DNA of 19,513 nucleotides. Origin: DATAAZ01 sp036259875 (GTDB lineage Bacteria > Actinomycetota > Thermoleophilia > Gaiellales > Gaiellaceae). The translations under genes and the position numbers were made by a program. The stretch spans positions 1 to 19,513 of the forward strand of contig DATAAZ010000049.1 of the NCBI GenBank assembly GCA_036259875.1. Direction: 5' to 3'. Shown in pieces: positions 7,042-13,275 of this stretch. Numbering within the stretch: position 1 is the stretch's first letter; each line of letters opens with the position of its first letter. The notes below the pieces were generated by a model. The model saw nothing but the letters and a program-made list of their open reading frames with translations. It was not told the DNA's origin and ran no database searches.

Positions 7042-7172
7042 CCCAGGGCGCCCGCCTCGCCAGCGCCGTCCATCGGGACGGCCGGTCTCGGCCCCGGACG
7101 TCACTCTGCACTGACCGGTCGACACGTCGAGGGCGTCTCCGAGGCGGCCTCTCAGGCGGCACAATTGGCCGC

Positions 7173-8246
7173 GTGACGCCGTCGACGGTTCCGACGCGCT
7201 ACTGGCACCGGCTGGAGGACGGGCGGATCCAGTGCGACGTCTGCCCGCGCGCGTGCAAGCTCCGCGACGGCCAGCGCGGCCTCTGCTTCGTTCGCGCGTG
7301 CGAGGGCGGCGAGATCGTTCTCACGACCTACGGCCGCTCCAGCGGCTTCTGCGTCGACCCGATCGAGAAGAAGCCGCTCAACCACTTCCTCCCGGGCACG
7401 TCCGTTCTCTCGTTCGGAACCGCGGGGTGCAACCTCTCCTGCCGGTTCTGCCAGAACTGGGACATCTCGAAGTCCCGGGAGTGGGACACACTCGCCGACG
7501 CGGCCTCGCCCGAGGGGATCGCCGACGCGGCCGCGCGGCTCGGCTGCCGGAGCGTTGCCTTCACCTACAACGACCCGGTCATCTTCCTCGAGTACGCGAT
7601 CGACGTCGCGGATGCGTGCCGCGAGCGGGGCATCAAGGCCGTCGCGGTGACGGCGGGCTATATCTGCGACGAGCCGCGCGTCGAGTTCTATCGGCACATG
7701 GACGCGGCGAACGTCGACCTGAAGGCGTTCACCGAGGACTTCTACGCGCGCGTCTGCACGGGTCGACTGCGGCCCGTCCTCGACACGCTCGAGTACCTGC
7801 GTCACGAGACCGACGTCTGGTTCGAGATCACGAACCTGCTGATCCCCGGCAAGAACGACTCGGACGACGAGATCGACCGGATGACGTCTTGGATCGTCGA
7901 GCGGCTCGGGCCCGACGTGCCCGTCCACTTCACGGCCTTCCATCCCGACTACAAGATGGTCGACGTCCCGCCGACGCCGCCCGAGACGCTCGCGCGCGCT
8001 CGCCGGATCGCTCTCGCGAACGGAGTTCTGTTCGCGTACACGGGCAACGTGCACGACGCGGCGGGCGGAAGCACGTACTGCCCCGGCTGCGGCGAGGTCG
8101 TGGTCGAGCGGGACTGGTATCGGCTCGGCGTCTACCGCCTCACGGGCGAGGGGCGCTGCGAGACGTGTGAGACGCCCATTCCGGGCATCTTCGTAGGGCG
8201 GCCGGGCACGTGGGGCGCGCGCCGACTCCCCGTGCGGCTCGCGTAG
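7173..8246 (+). CDS. amrS: AmmeMemoRadiSam-type radical SAM enzyme (AmrS)
   Basis: A 357-residue radical SAM enzyme of the AmrS family. The [4Fe-4S]/SAM motif is C86-NLS-C90-RF-C93-QNW. It is preceded by the family's N-terminal cysteine cluster C21-DV-C24-PRA-C28 and C38, and by the segment GFCVDPIEKKPLNHFLPGT. Other typical parts are AFTYNDPVIFLEYAID, NVDLKAFTEDFY, ITNLLIPGKNDS and HFTAFHPDYKM. The C-terminus carries a zinc-ribbon-like pair, YCPGCG and CETC. The family is named for co-occurrence with Memo and AMMECR1 proteins; its reaction is not established. No Memo or AMMECR1 gene is in this window. The GTG at 7173 follows CACAAT by seven bases. The 131-base gap before it holds nothing I can support. 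Confidence 0.93.
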   Translation: MTPSTVPTRYWHRLEDGRIQCDVCPRACKLRDGQRGLCFVRACEGGEIVLTTYGRSSGFCVDPIEKKPLNHFLPGTSVLSFGTAGCNLSCRFCQNWDISKSREWDTLADAASPEGIADAAARLGCRSVAFTYNDPVIFLEYAIDVADACRERGIKAVAVTAGYICDEPRVEFYRHMDAANVDLKAFTEDFYARVCTGRLRPVLDTLEYLRHETDVWFEITNLLIPGKNDSDDEIDRMTSWIVERLGPDVPVHFTAFHPDYKMVDVPPTPPETLARARRIALANGVLFAYTGNVHDAAGGSTYCPGCGEVVVERDWYRLGVYRLTGEGRCETCETPIPGIFVGRPGTWGARRLPVRLA

Positions 8247-8268
8247 CGCTCGCTTCGAGTCGGCGCTA
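8244..8268. terminator. Shared hairpin between convergent genes, stop codons in both arms
   Basis: TAGCGC (8244-8249) and GCGCTA (8263-8268) pair exactly, and CG (8251-8252) with CG (8261-8262) extends the stem past one bulged T. The TAG of the radical SAM gene and the TAG of the PAS gene on the other strand lie in the two arms. There is no T-run, so this could act as a bidirectional attenuating hairpin and not as a classical terminator. Confidence 0.4.
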
Positions 8269-8649
8269 GTCGCGGGGCCAGAAGACGACGACGTAGAACG
8301 GGAGCCCGCTCACGCGGGTCTCGCCGACGCGGTAGACGACCTCCACGACGCTGCCGTCCTTGCGCCGCACCGCCTCCCGGCCGCCCGCACGCAGGCCGGC
8401 CGTTATCCGGCCGAGCCGCTCCTCGATCCCGCGTTCGGCCGCGAGCCCCGCTGCGCCGAGCGCGAGGAGCTCGTCCCGGGCGTAGCCCGTCAGGTCGCAC
8501 GCGGCGCGATTCGCGGCGAGGAAATGGCCGTGCTCGTCGAAGACGATGGTTGCAACGGGCGCATGCTCGAACGCCTCCCCGAGGAGCCGCTCCTGAAGCT
8601 CGACCTCCGCAAACCCCGCTGCGACCTCGGGCGTCCTGACTGCGTCCAT
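8266..8649 (-). CDS. Stand-alone PAS-domain protein
   Basis: A 127-residue cytoplasmic protein made of a single PAS domain. After a short N-terminal helix (EVELQERLLGEAFEHAPVA) the PAS core is clear: TIVFDEHGHFLAANRAACDLTGYARDELL, a helical stretch, VRRKDGSVVEVVYRV, and a final strand LPFYVVVFWPRD. No kinase, GGDEF, HTH or other output domain is attached. PAS domains bind small ligands, haem or flavin, or mediate dimer contacts; none can be assigned here. GGGAGGGG lies about 13 bases before the ATG at 8649. It is divergent from the BNR gene, and the 20-bp palindrome lies in the shared 84-base gap. It could sense a signal for a partner encoded elsewhere. Confidence 0.85.
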   Translation of the reverse strand: MDAVRTPEVAAGFAEVELQERLLGEAFEHAPVATIVFDEHGHFLAANRAACDLTGYARDELLALGAAGLAAERGIEERLGRITAGLRAGGREAVRRKDGSVVEVVYRVGETRVSGLPFYVVVFWPRD

Positions 8650-8708
8650 CGCTTCGGCCCCTCCCTGGGTCTCTCGAGCACAGCGTCGCGCCCAAGGAAT
8701 GTGCGGTC

Positions 8709-8728
8709 AATAGGCCGATCGGCCTATT
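8709..8728. promoter_or_regulatory. Perfect 20-bp palindrome, candidate operator
   Basis: AATAGGCCGATCGGCCTATT is identical to its reverse complement over all 20 bases, with no spacer. Without a loop it would not make a good RNA hairpin, but it suits a dimeric DNA-binding regulator such as a TetR- or GntR-type protein. It ends five bases before the first GTG of the BNR gene and overlaps the likely -10 hexamer TATTCT (8725-8730). Binding there should block that promoter and might also affect the divergent PAS gene. Confidence 0.6.
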
Positions 8729-8730
8729 CT
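8725..8730 (+). promoter_or_regulatory. Putative -10 element of the BNR gene
   Basis: TATTCT ends six bases before the GTG at 8737 and three before the GTG at 8734. The first spacing suits a leaderless transcript beginning at the second GTG. Its first four bases are part of the palindrome. Confidence 0.45.
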
Positions 8731-8733
8731 CGG

Positions 8734-9696
8734 GTGGTGGCCCGCCTCGTCGCTGCGACAAGGAACGGCGTCGCGCTCCTCGACGAGGGCGCGGACGGCC
8801 TCCGCGCCCGCGTGACGCCGCTGGCGGGCGCCCAGTGCCTCGCCGCCGGGGACGGCGTCGTACTGGCCGGCTCGAGCGGCGGTGGTGTACACGCGAGCGG
8901 CGACGGAGGCGAGAGCTGGACCGAGCTCGCGTCTCCGCATCCCGACGTCTTCTCCGTCGCGGTCGGCCCGGACGGCACCCTCTACGCCGGCTGCGAGCCG
9001 AGCATGCTCTTCCGGAGCGAGGACGGTGGCGAGACGTGGCGCGAGCTCGAGAACCTGCGTGCGATCCCGTCCGCGCCGACGTGGAGCTTCCCGCCGCGGC
9101 CGTGGACGTCGCACGTCCGCTGGATCGCGCCGAGCCCGCACGACGCGCGCCGCCTTCTCGTCGGGATCGAGCTCGGCGGCCTCATGGTGAGCGAGGACGG
9201 CGGTGAGACGTGGCACGACCACCGCCCCGGCGCCCAGCCGGACGTCCACTCGCTCGCCTGGCACCCGACCGCGCCCGGCCGCGCGTACGAGGCGGGCGGA
9301 GGCGGAGCCGCCTGGAGCGCGGACGGTGGGCTTACCTGGCACGCCGCCGACGAGGGCCGCGACCGCCACTACACGTGGGCGGTTGCCGTCGATCCCGACG
9401 ATCCGGAAACCTGGTTCGTGTCGGCGAGCCCCGGTCCCTTCAAGGCGCACCGAGTCGGGACCGCCGAGGCCGTCATCTACCGCCGGCGAGGCGACGAGCC
9501 GTGGGAGGCGCTGCGCGGCGGCCTTCCCGACCGGCTGGACGCGATGCCGTACGCGCTCGTCTTCGCGGACGGCCGTCTCGTCGCCGGGCTCGCGGACGGG
9601 CGTCTCTACGCGAGCGACGATCGCGGCGACACGTGGGCCGAGGTCGCCGTCGAAGGCGACCCGATTGACCGGATCGTGGCGCTCGTCGCGCTCTGA
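8734..9696 (+). CDS. Cytoplasmic Asp-box (BNR-repeat) beta-propeller protein
   Basis: A 320-residue protein with five Asp-box motifs of the form SxDGGxTW: SGDGGESW (residues 55-62), SEDGGETW twice, SADGGLTW and SDDRGDTW. These mark blades of a propeller related to sialidase or sortilin (VPS10) folds. No sialidase arginine triad or FRIP motif is visible, so glycosidase activity is unsupported. No signal peptide or membrane segment is present, which is unusual because most Asp-box proteins are exported. Similar proteins are often annotated only as exo-alpha-sialidase or BNR-repeat proteins. Two adjacent GTG codons (8734 and 8737) can serve as start. It is divergent from the PAS gene and convergent with the TolB-like gene, with six bases between the stops. 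Confidence 0.82.
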   Translation: MVARLVAATRNGVALLDEGADGLRARVTPLAGAQCLAAGDGVVLAGSSGGGVHASGDGGESWTELASPHPDVFSVAVGPDGTLYAGCEPSMLFRSEDGGETWRELENLRAIPSAPTWSFPPRPWTSHVRWIAPSPHDARRLLVGIELGGLMVSEDGGETWHDHRPGAQPDVHSLAWHPTAPGRAYEAGGGGAAWSADGGLTWHAADEGRDRHYTWAVAVDPDDPETWFVSASPGPFKAHRVGTAEAVIYRRRGDEPWEALRGGLPDRLDAMPYALVFADGRLVAGLADGRLYASDDRGDTWAEVAVEGDPIDRIVALVAL

Positions 9697-9702
9697 GCCG
9701 GT

Positions 9703-10719
9703 TCAGCGCCGCCCCGGCTGCCATGCCGGGAGGAAATCGCTGCCGGGCCCGCGGGTCAGGCGCCGCACGTTTCCGCCGTCCGCGTCCATGACGTAGAGCT
9801 GGAAGCGTGGCGGGACGTCGCCGGGAAGCGCCTGCCGCTCCTCGCGCGTCACACCCCGGTCGGATGCGAAGGCGATTCGTTTCCCGTCCGGTGACCACGC
9901 GGGGAACGCCTCGTTCGCCGCGTCGGCGGTCAGACGCCTCACCCCCGAGCCGTCCGGCCGCATCAGGAAGAGGTCGGAGCTACCGAAGCGCGTCGACGCG
10001 AAGAGAATCCAGCGGCCGTCGGGCGACCAGGCGGGGAACGAGTCGGGAGCGGGGTTGCGCGTCAGCCGCCGCTCGTTCTCACCCGCGGCGTCCATGACGT
10101 AGATCTCGCCGTCGGCCCCGTCGCGAAACGACTGGAACACGATTCGCCGACCGTCGGGCGACCAGCTCGGATACTCGTTCCCGCCGCCTTCCGTGAGGCG
10201 CCGCTCGTTCGAGCCGTCCGCGTCCATGCTCCAGAGGTCGAGGTTGAAATCCCGAACCGACGCCCAGACGATTCGCGACCCGTCCGGTGACCATGCCGGG
10301 CTTCGATCCTCGTCGGGATTCCTCGTCAGGCGGTGCTGGTTCGTGCCGTCCGCCCGCATCACGTAGATCTCGTCGTTGCCGTCCCGCGTCGAGCGGAAGA
10401 CGATCCGCCGCCCATCCGGCGACCACGCGGGCGAGAAGTCGTTGCCGTTCGCGCGCGTGAGACGGACCCGCCTCGAGGGCCGACGGACGTCCAAGACGTA
10501 AACGTCCGCGTTGTTGCGCGGCTCGAAGCGAAAGATCCCGTCCGGGTCGGACCCGAACGCGATCATGCCGGTGCCCGGCCGGGGCGGCGGACCCGGCTCG
10601 GCCCGTGTCGTCGCCGCGTCGGTTCGGGTTGGACTCGCCTCGCCGTTCGAGTCCCCGGCGCACCCTGCTGTCCCGAGAGCAAGGCAGGCGAGCGTCGGGG
10701 CGAGGAGCCGTGCGTGCAC
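9703..10719 (-). CDS. TolB-like PD40/WD40 beta-propeller lipoprotein
   Basis: A 338-residue exported protein. The N-terminus HARLLAPTLACLALGTAGC looks like a lipoprotein signal with lipidation at the Cys of TAGC, followed by a Ser/Thr/Pro-rich linker. The rest is about six PD40 repeats of the form PAWSPDGRRIVFxSxRDGxxEIYVMxADGxNxRRLT, as in the C-terminal propeller of TolB. There is no TolB N-terminal domain and no Tol-Pal genes nearby, so this is one of the many TolB-like surface propellers of unknown ligand and not the Tol system protein. The GTG at 10719 is preceded by TACAAC at seven bases; a GTG at 10743 is possible. The open frame continues far upstream, but only as antisense to the Nudix gene. 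Confidence 0.87.
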   Translation of the reverse strand: MHARLLAPTLACLALGTAGCAGDSNGEASPTRTDAATTRAEPGPPPRPGTGMIAFGSDPDGIFRFEPRNNADVYVLDVRRPSRRVRLTRANGNDFSPAWSPDGRRIVFRSTRDGNDEIYVMRADGTNQHRLTRNPDEDRSPAWSPDGSRIVWASVRDFNLDLWSMDADGSNERRLTEGGGNEYPSWSPDGRRIVFQSFRDGADGEIYVMDAAGENERRLTRNPAPDSFPAWSPDGRWILFASTRFGSSDLFLMRPDGSGVRRLTADAANEAFPAWSPDGKRIAFASDRGVTREERQALPGDVPPRFQLYVMDADGGNVRRLTRGPGSDFLPAWQPGRR

Positions 10720-10726
10720 CCGAGCG

Positions 10727-10732
10727 GTTGTA
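10727..10732 (-). promoter_or_regulatory. Putative -10 element for a leaderless TolB-like transcript
   Basis: TACAAC ends seven bases before the GTG at 10719, with no Shine-Dalgarno sequence between them. Confidence 0.35.
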
Positions 10733-10794
10733 GCGAAACCCACTCGCCGCGCGCGACGGTTGCCCAAACGCGTTCGTCGGGTGAGACTTCGTCC

Positions 10795-11478
10795 GTGCAC
10801 GCGGTCGTTCCCCTCGACGACGAGCCCCGGTTTCGCGCCTTCCCCTTCGGGCTCACGCTCGACGGGCCGCTCGCGCGGGCCGTCGCCGATGCGCGCGAGA
10901 CGCTCGCGCGGACGCCCGGCCGCTTCGACGGCCCGATCGCTTTCTGTCACGGGACGACCCCCGACGGCATCATCCTTCGGCGCGCGGGCCGCTACGCGGA
11001 GGCGATGGTCGTCTTCCAGGAGCCCTCGCTCGCGTATCGGCTCGGGTTCGCGCTCGGCGTCCAGCTCTTCATCGAGCGCGCCGAGGGTGTCGTCCTCTTC
11101 CAGCTCCGCGGCCCTTCGATCGGGCGCGACCCGCTGCTCTGGACGGCGTCCGCATCCGGAGGGCTCCAGCCCGGGGAGGAGCCGCGCTGGGCCATTCTCG
11201 CCGATGCCGCGGAGGAGATCGGGCTCGAGGAGGAGGATCTGGTCGGCTTCCGCCCCGTCGCCGTCTGCGTGAACGACGACTCCGGCTCCGCGCTCGTTGT
11301 CTACCACGCGAGCCTGCGGCCCGGCGCCGAGCCGGTTCCGGACGAAGCGAAGGTCGCCGAGCTTCACTGGGCGCCGAATCCCACCGCGATCGGCGCGCAG
11401 GTGTCCGGCGACACGCTCGCGGCGTGGGCCGCGCTCGAGAGCTGGCGTACCGCGAACGCGGCGAAGACGCCCGCCTGA
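10795..11478 (+). CDS. Nudix-fold protein with degenerate Nudix box
   Basis: A 227-residue cytoplasmic protein. The Nudix-box region reads GGLQPGEEPRWAILADAAEE followed by IGL. Against GX5EX7REUXEEXGU the spacing fits, but the RE pair is AD here while the EE pair that binds metal is kept. The N-terminal part has DEPRFRAFPFGLTLDGPLAR and a substrate-domain-like region, and the strand AVCVNDDSGSALVVYHASL follows the box. Nudix enzymes hydrolyse nucleoside diphosphates linked to another group; with an altered box this protein could have weak, different or no hydrolase activity. The GTG at 10795 follows TTGCCC, a 17-base spacer, GAGACT and six bases, a plausible leaderless promoter. It is divergent from the TolB-like gene over 75 bases. 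Confidence 0.75.
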   Translation: MHAVVPLDDEPRFRAFPFGLTLDGPLARAVADARETLARTPGRFDGPIAFCHGTTPDGIILRRAGRYAEAMVVFQEPSLAYRLGFALGVQLFIERAEGVVLFQLRGPSIGRDPLLWTASASGGLQPGEEPRWAILADAAEEIGLEEEDLVGFRPVAVCVNDDSGSALVVYHASLRPGAEPVPDEAKVAELHWAPNPTAIGAQVSGDTLAAWAALESWRTANAAKTPA

Positions 11479-11490
11479 AGCGGGTTCTTC
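11470..11490 (+). terminator. Possible intrinsic terminator of the Nudix gene
   Basis: CCCGC (11470-11474), a five-base loop and GCGGG (11480-11484) are followed by TTCTTC. The stop codon lies in the loop. The stem is short, so strength is doubtful. Confidence 0.35.
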
Positions 11491-11556
11491 CCCCATCGGC
11501 GGGATCGCGCCGCGAGGCCGTCCGGCCGATCGTCGTCTCAGGGAACGGCTGCCGCC

Positions 11557-12975
11557 ATGCCGAAAGAGAAGACTGCCGCCAACGAGACCGAGAAGGGCTT
11601 CGGGACCGGGCTGCGCGCCCAGCTCGAGCGGCGTCGCGACGCGCTCCTCAGCGCAAACGGCGACGAGGCCGAGAAGGCCGCGGCGGCGGCGGGGGCGATC
11701 GCCAGCGCGAGCGCGGCCTCACCCGATGTCGAGACGATGAAGAGCGAGCTCGCCGCCTCGCTCGCGCGCGAACAGGGTCTCCGCGCAGCGCTCGACGACG
11801 AGCTCGCGTCGGTGGGGCGCGGGCTCGACCTCGACAGGCAGCTCGCTGATCGGGCCGCCGAGCTGGATGGGCGGCACGAGCAGCTCGTCCGAGCTCGGGC
11901 GGAGCTCGACGAGTCGAAGCAGCAGCTCGACGCGGAGCTCAAGAAGCTCCGGAGCGCACAGAAGGAGCTCCACGAGGGACAGAGCCGGGTCGCGACCGCC
12001 GAGAAGGCAGCCGCGGCGCGCGAGCGCGAGATCGACGCGAAGCTCGCGGAGCTCACCGCTGCAGATCGCGAGCGCGGCGAGACCGCTTCCGAGCTGGGGG
12101 AGCGCGCGCGGGCAGTCGCGGCGGCGGAGCGGGAGCTGTCGGACCGCGAGGCGGCGCTCGCCGCGCGAGAGCGCGCTCTCGACGCAGATCTGAAGGCGCG
12201 CGAGCGCGAGCTCGGCGAACGAGAGGCGGCGTTGGCCGATTCCGAGGGCGGGCTCGCCGAGCGCGAGAGGGCGCTGAGCGCCCGCGCGGAGGCACTCGCC
12301 GACCATGATTCACGTGCGAAGGGCGCCGAACGAGCGCTCGCCGCGCGCGAGCGCGACGCCGCCGACGAGGCGAAACGGCTCGAAAAGCGCCAGGCGGAGC
12401 TTGTGGCGCGCGAGGAGCGGCTCCGTTCGGATGCCGAGCGGCTCGAGCGCGAGCTCGAAGGCAAGGGCAAGGCGGCGCAGGAGGCGATCGTCCGCCTGAA
12501 GGAGCTCGACGCCCGCGAGGCCGAGCTCACCGCACGCGAGGCGGAGCTCGGCCGCCGCGAAGCCGCAATGTCGCGAGCCGAAGCGACCGCGAACCGGGGC
12601 CGCGATCTGGATGAGTTAGAAACGCGCCTCCGAGAGCGTGAGCGTGACCTCGCCGCGCGCGAGGCGAAGCTCGCGGGCTCCGAGACGCTCGCCGAGTCCG
12701 AGAAGACCCGGCTCCAGCGCCGCGAGAAGCGGGTCGTGCAGATGGAGGACTCGATGCGCGACCGGATCCGCGAGCTCGACGAGCGCGAGGCCGACGTCGA
12801 CGCGCGCGAGGCGCGGCTGGAAGCCGACGTCGATCTCCGCGAGGAGAAGCTCGAGCGCTGGCAGGCCGAGCTCACCGACCTCGAGGAGCGGCTTGCGAAG
12901 AAGGAAAGCGAGCTCGCCGCCTACGTGGCGCAGGTACAGGGCGCGCTCACGAGCAAGCGCGCCGCGGCCGGCTAG
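11557..12975 (+). CDS. Long charged coiled-coil protein
   Basis: A 472-residue protein dominated by Ala, Glu, Arg and Leu. From about residue 70 to 460 it is an almost unbroken heptad-type coiled coil with repeated units such as REAALAARERALDADLKARE, RERELGEREAALADSE and LDAREAELTAREAELGRREA. I see no cysteine, no membrane segment, no signal peptide and only one tryptophan, near the C-terminus. The N-terminal 60 residues are less regular and contain an alanine run after GDEAEKA. A rod about 55-60 nm long would follow from a continuous two-stranded coil of this length. I do not recognise a named family; cytoskeletal, polarity or chromosome-associated scaffolds share such composition. The ATG at 11557 has a weak CAGGGAA upstream. 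It is convergent with the Tad operon. Confidence 0.85.
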   Translation: MPKEKTAANETEKGFGTGLRAQLERRRDALLSANGDEAEKAAAAAGAIASASAASPDVETMKSELAASLAREQGLRAALDDELASVGRGLDLDRQLADRAAELDGRHEQLVRARAELDESKQQLDAELKKLRSAQKELHEGQSRVATAEKAAAAREREIDAKLAELTAADRERGETASELGERARAVAAAERELSDREAALAARERALDADLKARERELGEREAALADSEGGLAERERALSARAEALADHDSRAKGAERALAARERDAADEAKRLEKRQAELVAREERLRSDAERLERELEGKGKAAQEAIVRLKELDAREAELTAREAELGRREAAMSRAEATANRGRDLDELETRLRERERDLAAREAKLAGSETLAESEKTRLQRREKRVVQMEDSMRDRIRELDEREADVDAREARLEADVDLREEKLERWQAELTDLEERLAKKESELAAYVAQVQGALTSKRAAAG

Positions 12976-13016
12976 CAGCCGCCGCCGTCCATCACGGCCA
13001 CGGCCCGCGCGACCGT

Positions 13017-13037
13017 GTCCGGGGTCTGACCCCGGAC
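13017..13037. repeat. Palindromic repeat copy 1
   Basis: GTCCGGGGTC and GACCCCGGAC form perfect 10-bp arms around a single central T. The core GGGGTCTGACCCC occurs four times in this gap. As RNA or single-stranded DNA it would need to open a few pairs at the tip to loop. Confidence 0.75.
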
Positions 13038-13126
13038 GCGGCTGGACGAGACGTGGCGGCACAGGCCTCGTTGCGCCGGATCCGTTGCCGCGTCGCCGTT
13101 CGGCGAGGGACAGCCACGGCGTCCGC

Positions 13127-13190
13127 GGACATGTCCGGGGTCTGACCCCCGACATGCGGGGTCTGACCCCCGACATGCGGGGTCTGACCC
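13127..13190. repeat. Palindromic repeat copies 2-4, in 21-bp register
   Basis: GGGGTCTGACCC starts at 13137, 13158 and 13179, exactly 21 bases apart, separated by CCGACATGC. Copy 2 is preceded by GGACATGTCC, so its flanks resemble copy 1. The last copy lacks the final C and runs into AAGGAGATCG. Such arrays resemble REP-type elements placed between convergent genes; the mobilising enzyme, if any, is not in this window. Confidence 0.8.
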
Positions 13191-13275
13191 AAGGAGATCG
13201 CGCCGCCGCACGGTGAGACCGGGGTGGATTCCGCTCGCGGCCCTGCCGTCCGGGGCGTGAGCAGCTTTGCGGGCG

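Larger units (their letters stand above)
12976..13275. other. Non-coding gap with a palindromic repeat cluster
   Basis: This 300-base space lies between the convergent coiled-coil and tadC genes. Apart from the four GGGGTCTGACCC copies listed separately and neighbouring small palindromes (GTCCGCGGAC at 13121-13130, GGACATGTCC at 13127-13136) I see no gene. Short frames across it encode only the repeat, for example MRGLTPDMRGLTPD. Confidence 0.6.

Noticed and set aside
9703..10719. TolB of a Tol-Pal system
   Set aside because: It lacks the N-terminal TolB domain, no tolQRA or pal genes are near, and the genome looks monoderm.
10720..11496. In-frame extension of the TolB-like gene up to 11496 (597 codons in total)
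   Set aside because: It is antisense to the Nudix gene and would hide the lipoprotein signal peptide inside the protein.
11538..12875. A 445-codon open frame antisense to the coiled-coil gene, rich in Ser and Arg
   Set aside because: Its composition is the mirror of repeated GAG/CGC/GCC/CTC codons on the plus strand; it has no domain character and the plus-strand protein explains the constraint.
13127..13190. CRISPR array
   Set aside because: The repeats are 21 bp apart with a constant nine-base linker and no variable spacers.
12616..13216. Frames encoding MRGLTPDMRGLTPD (+) and MSGVRPRMSGVRPR (-) across the repeat cluster
   Set aside because: The peptides only reflect the 21-bp repeat, which equals seven codons in every frame; there is no other coding evidence.
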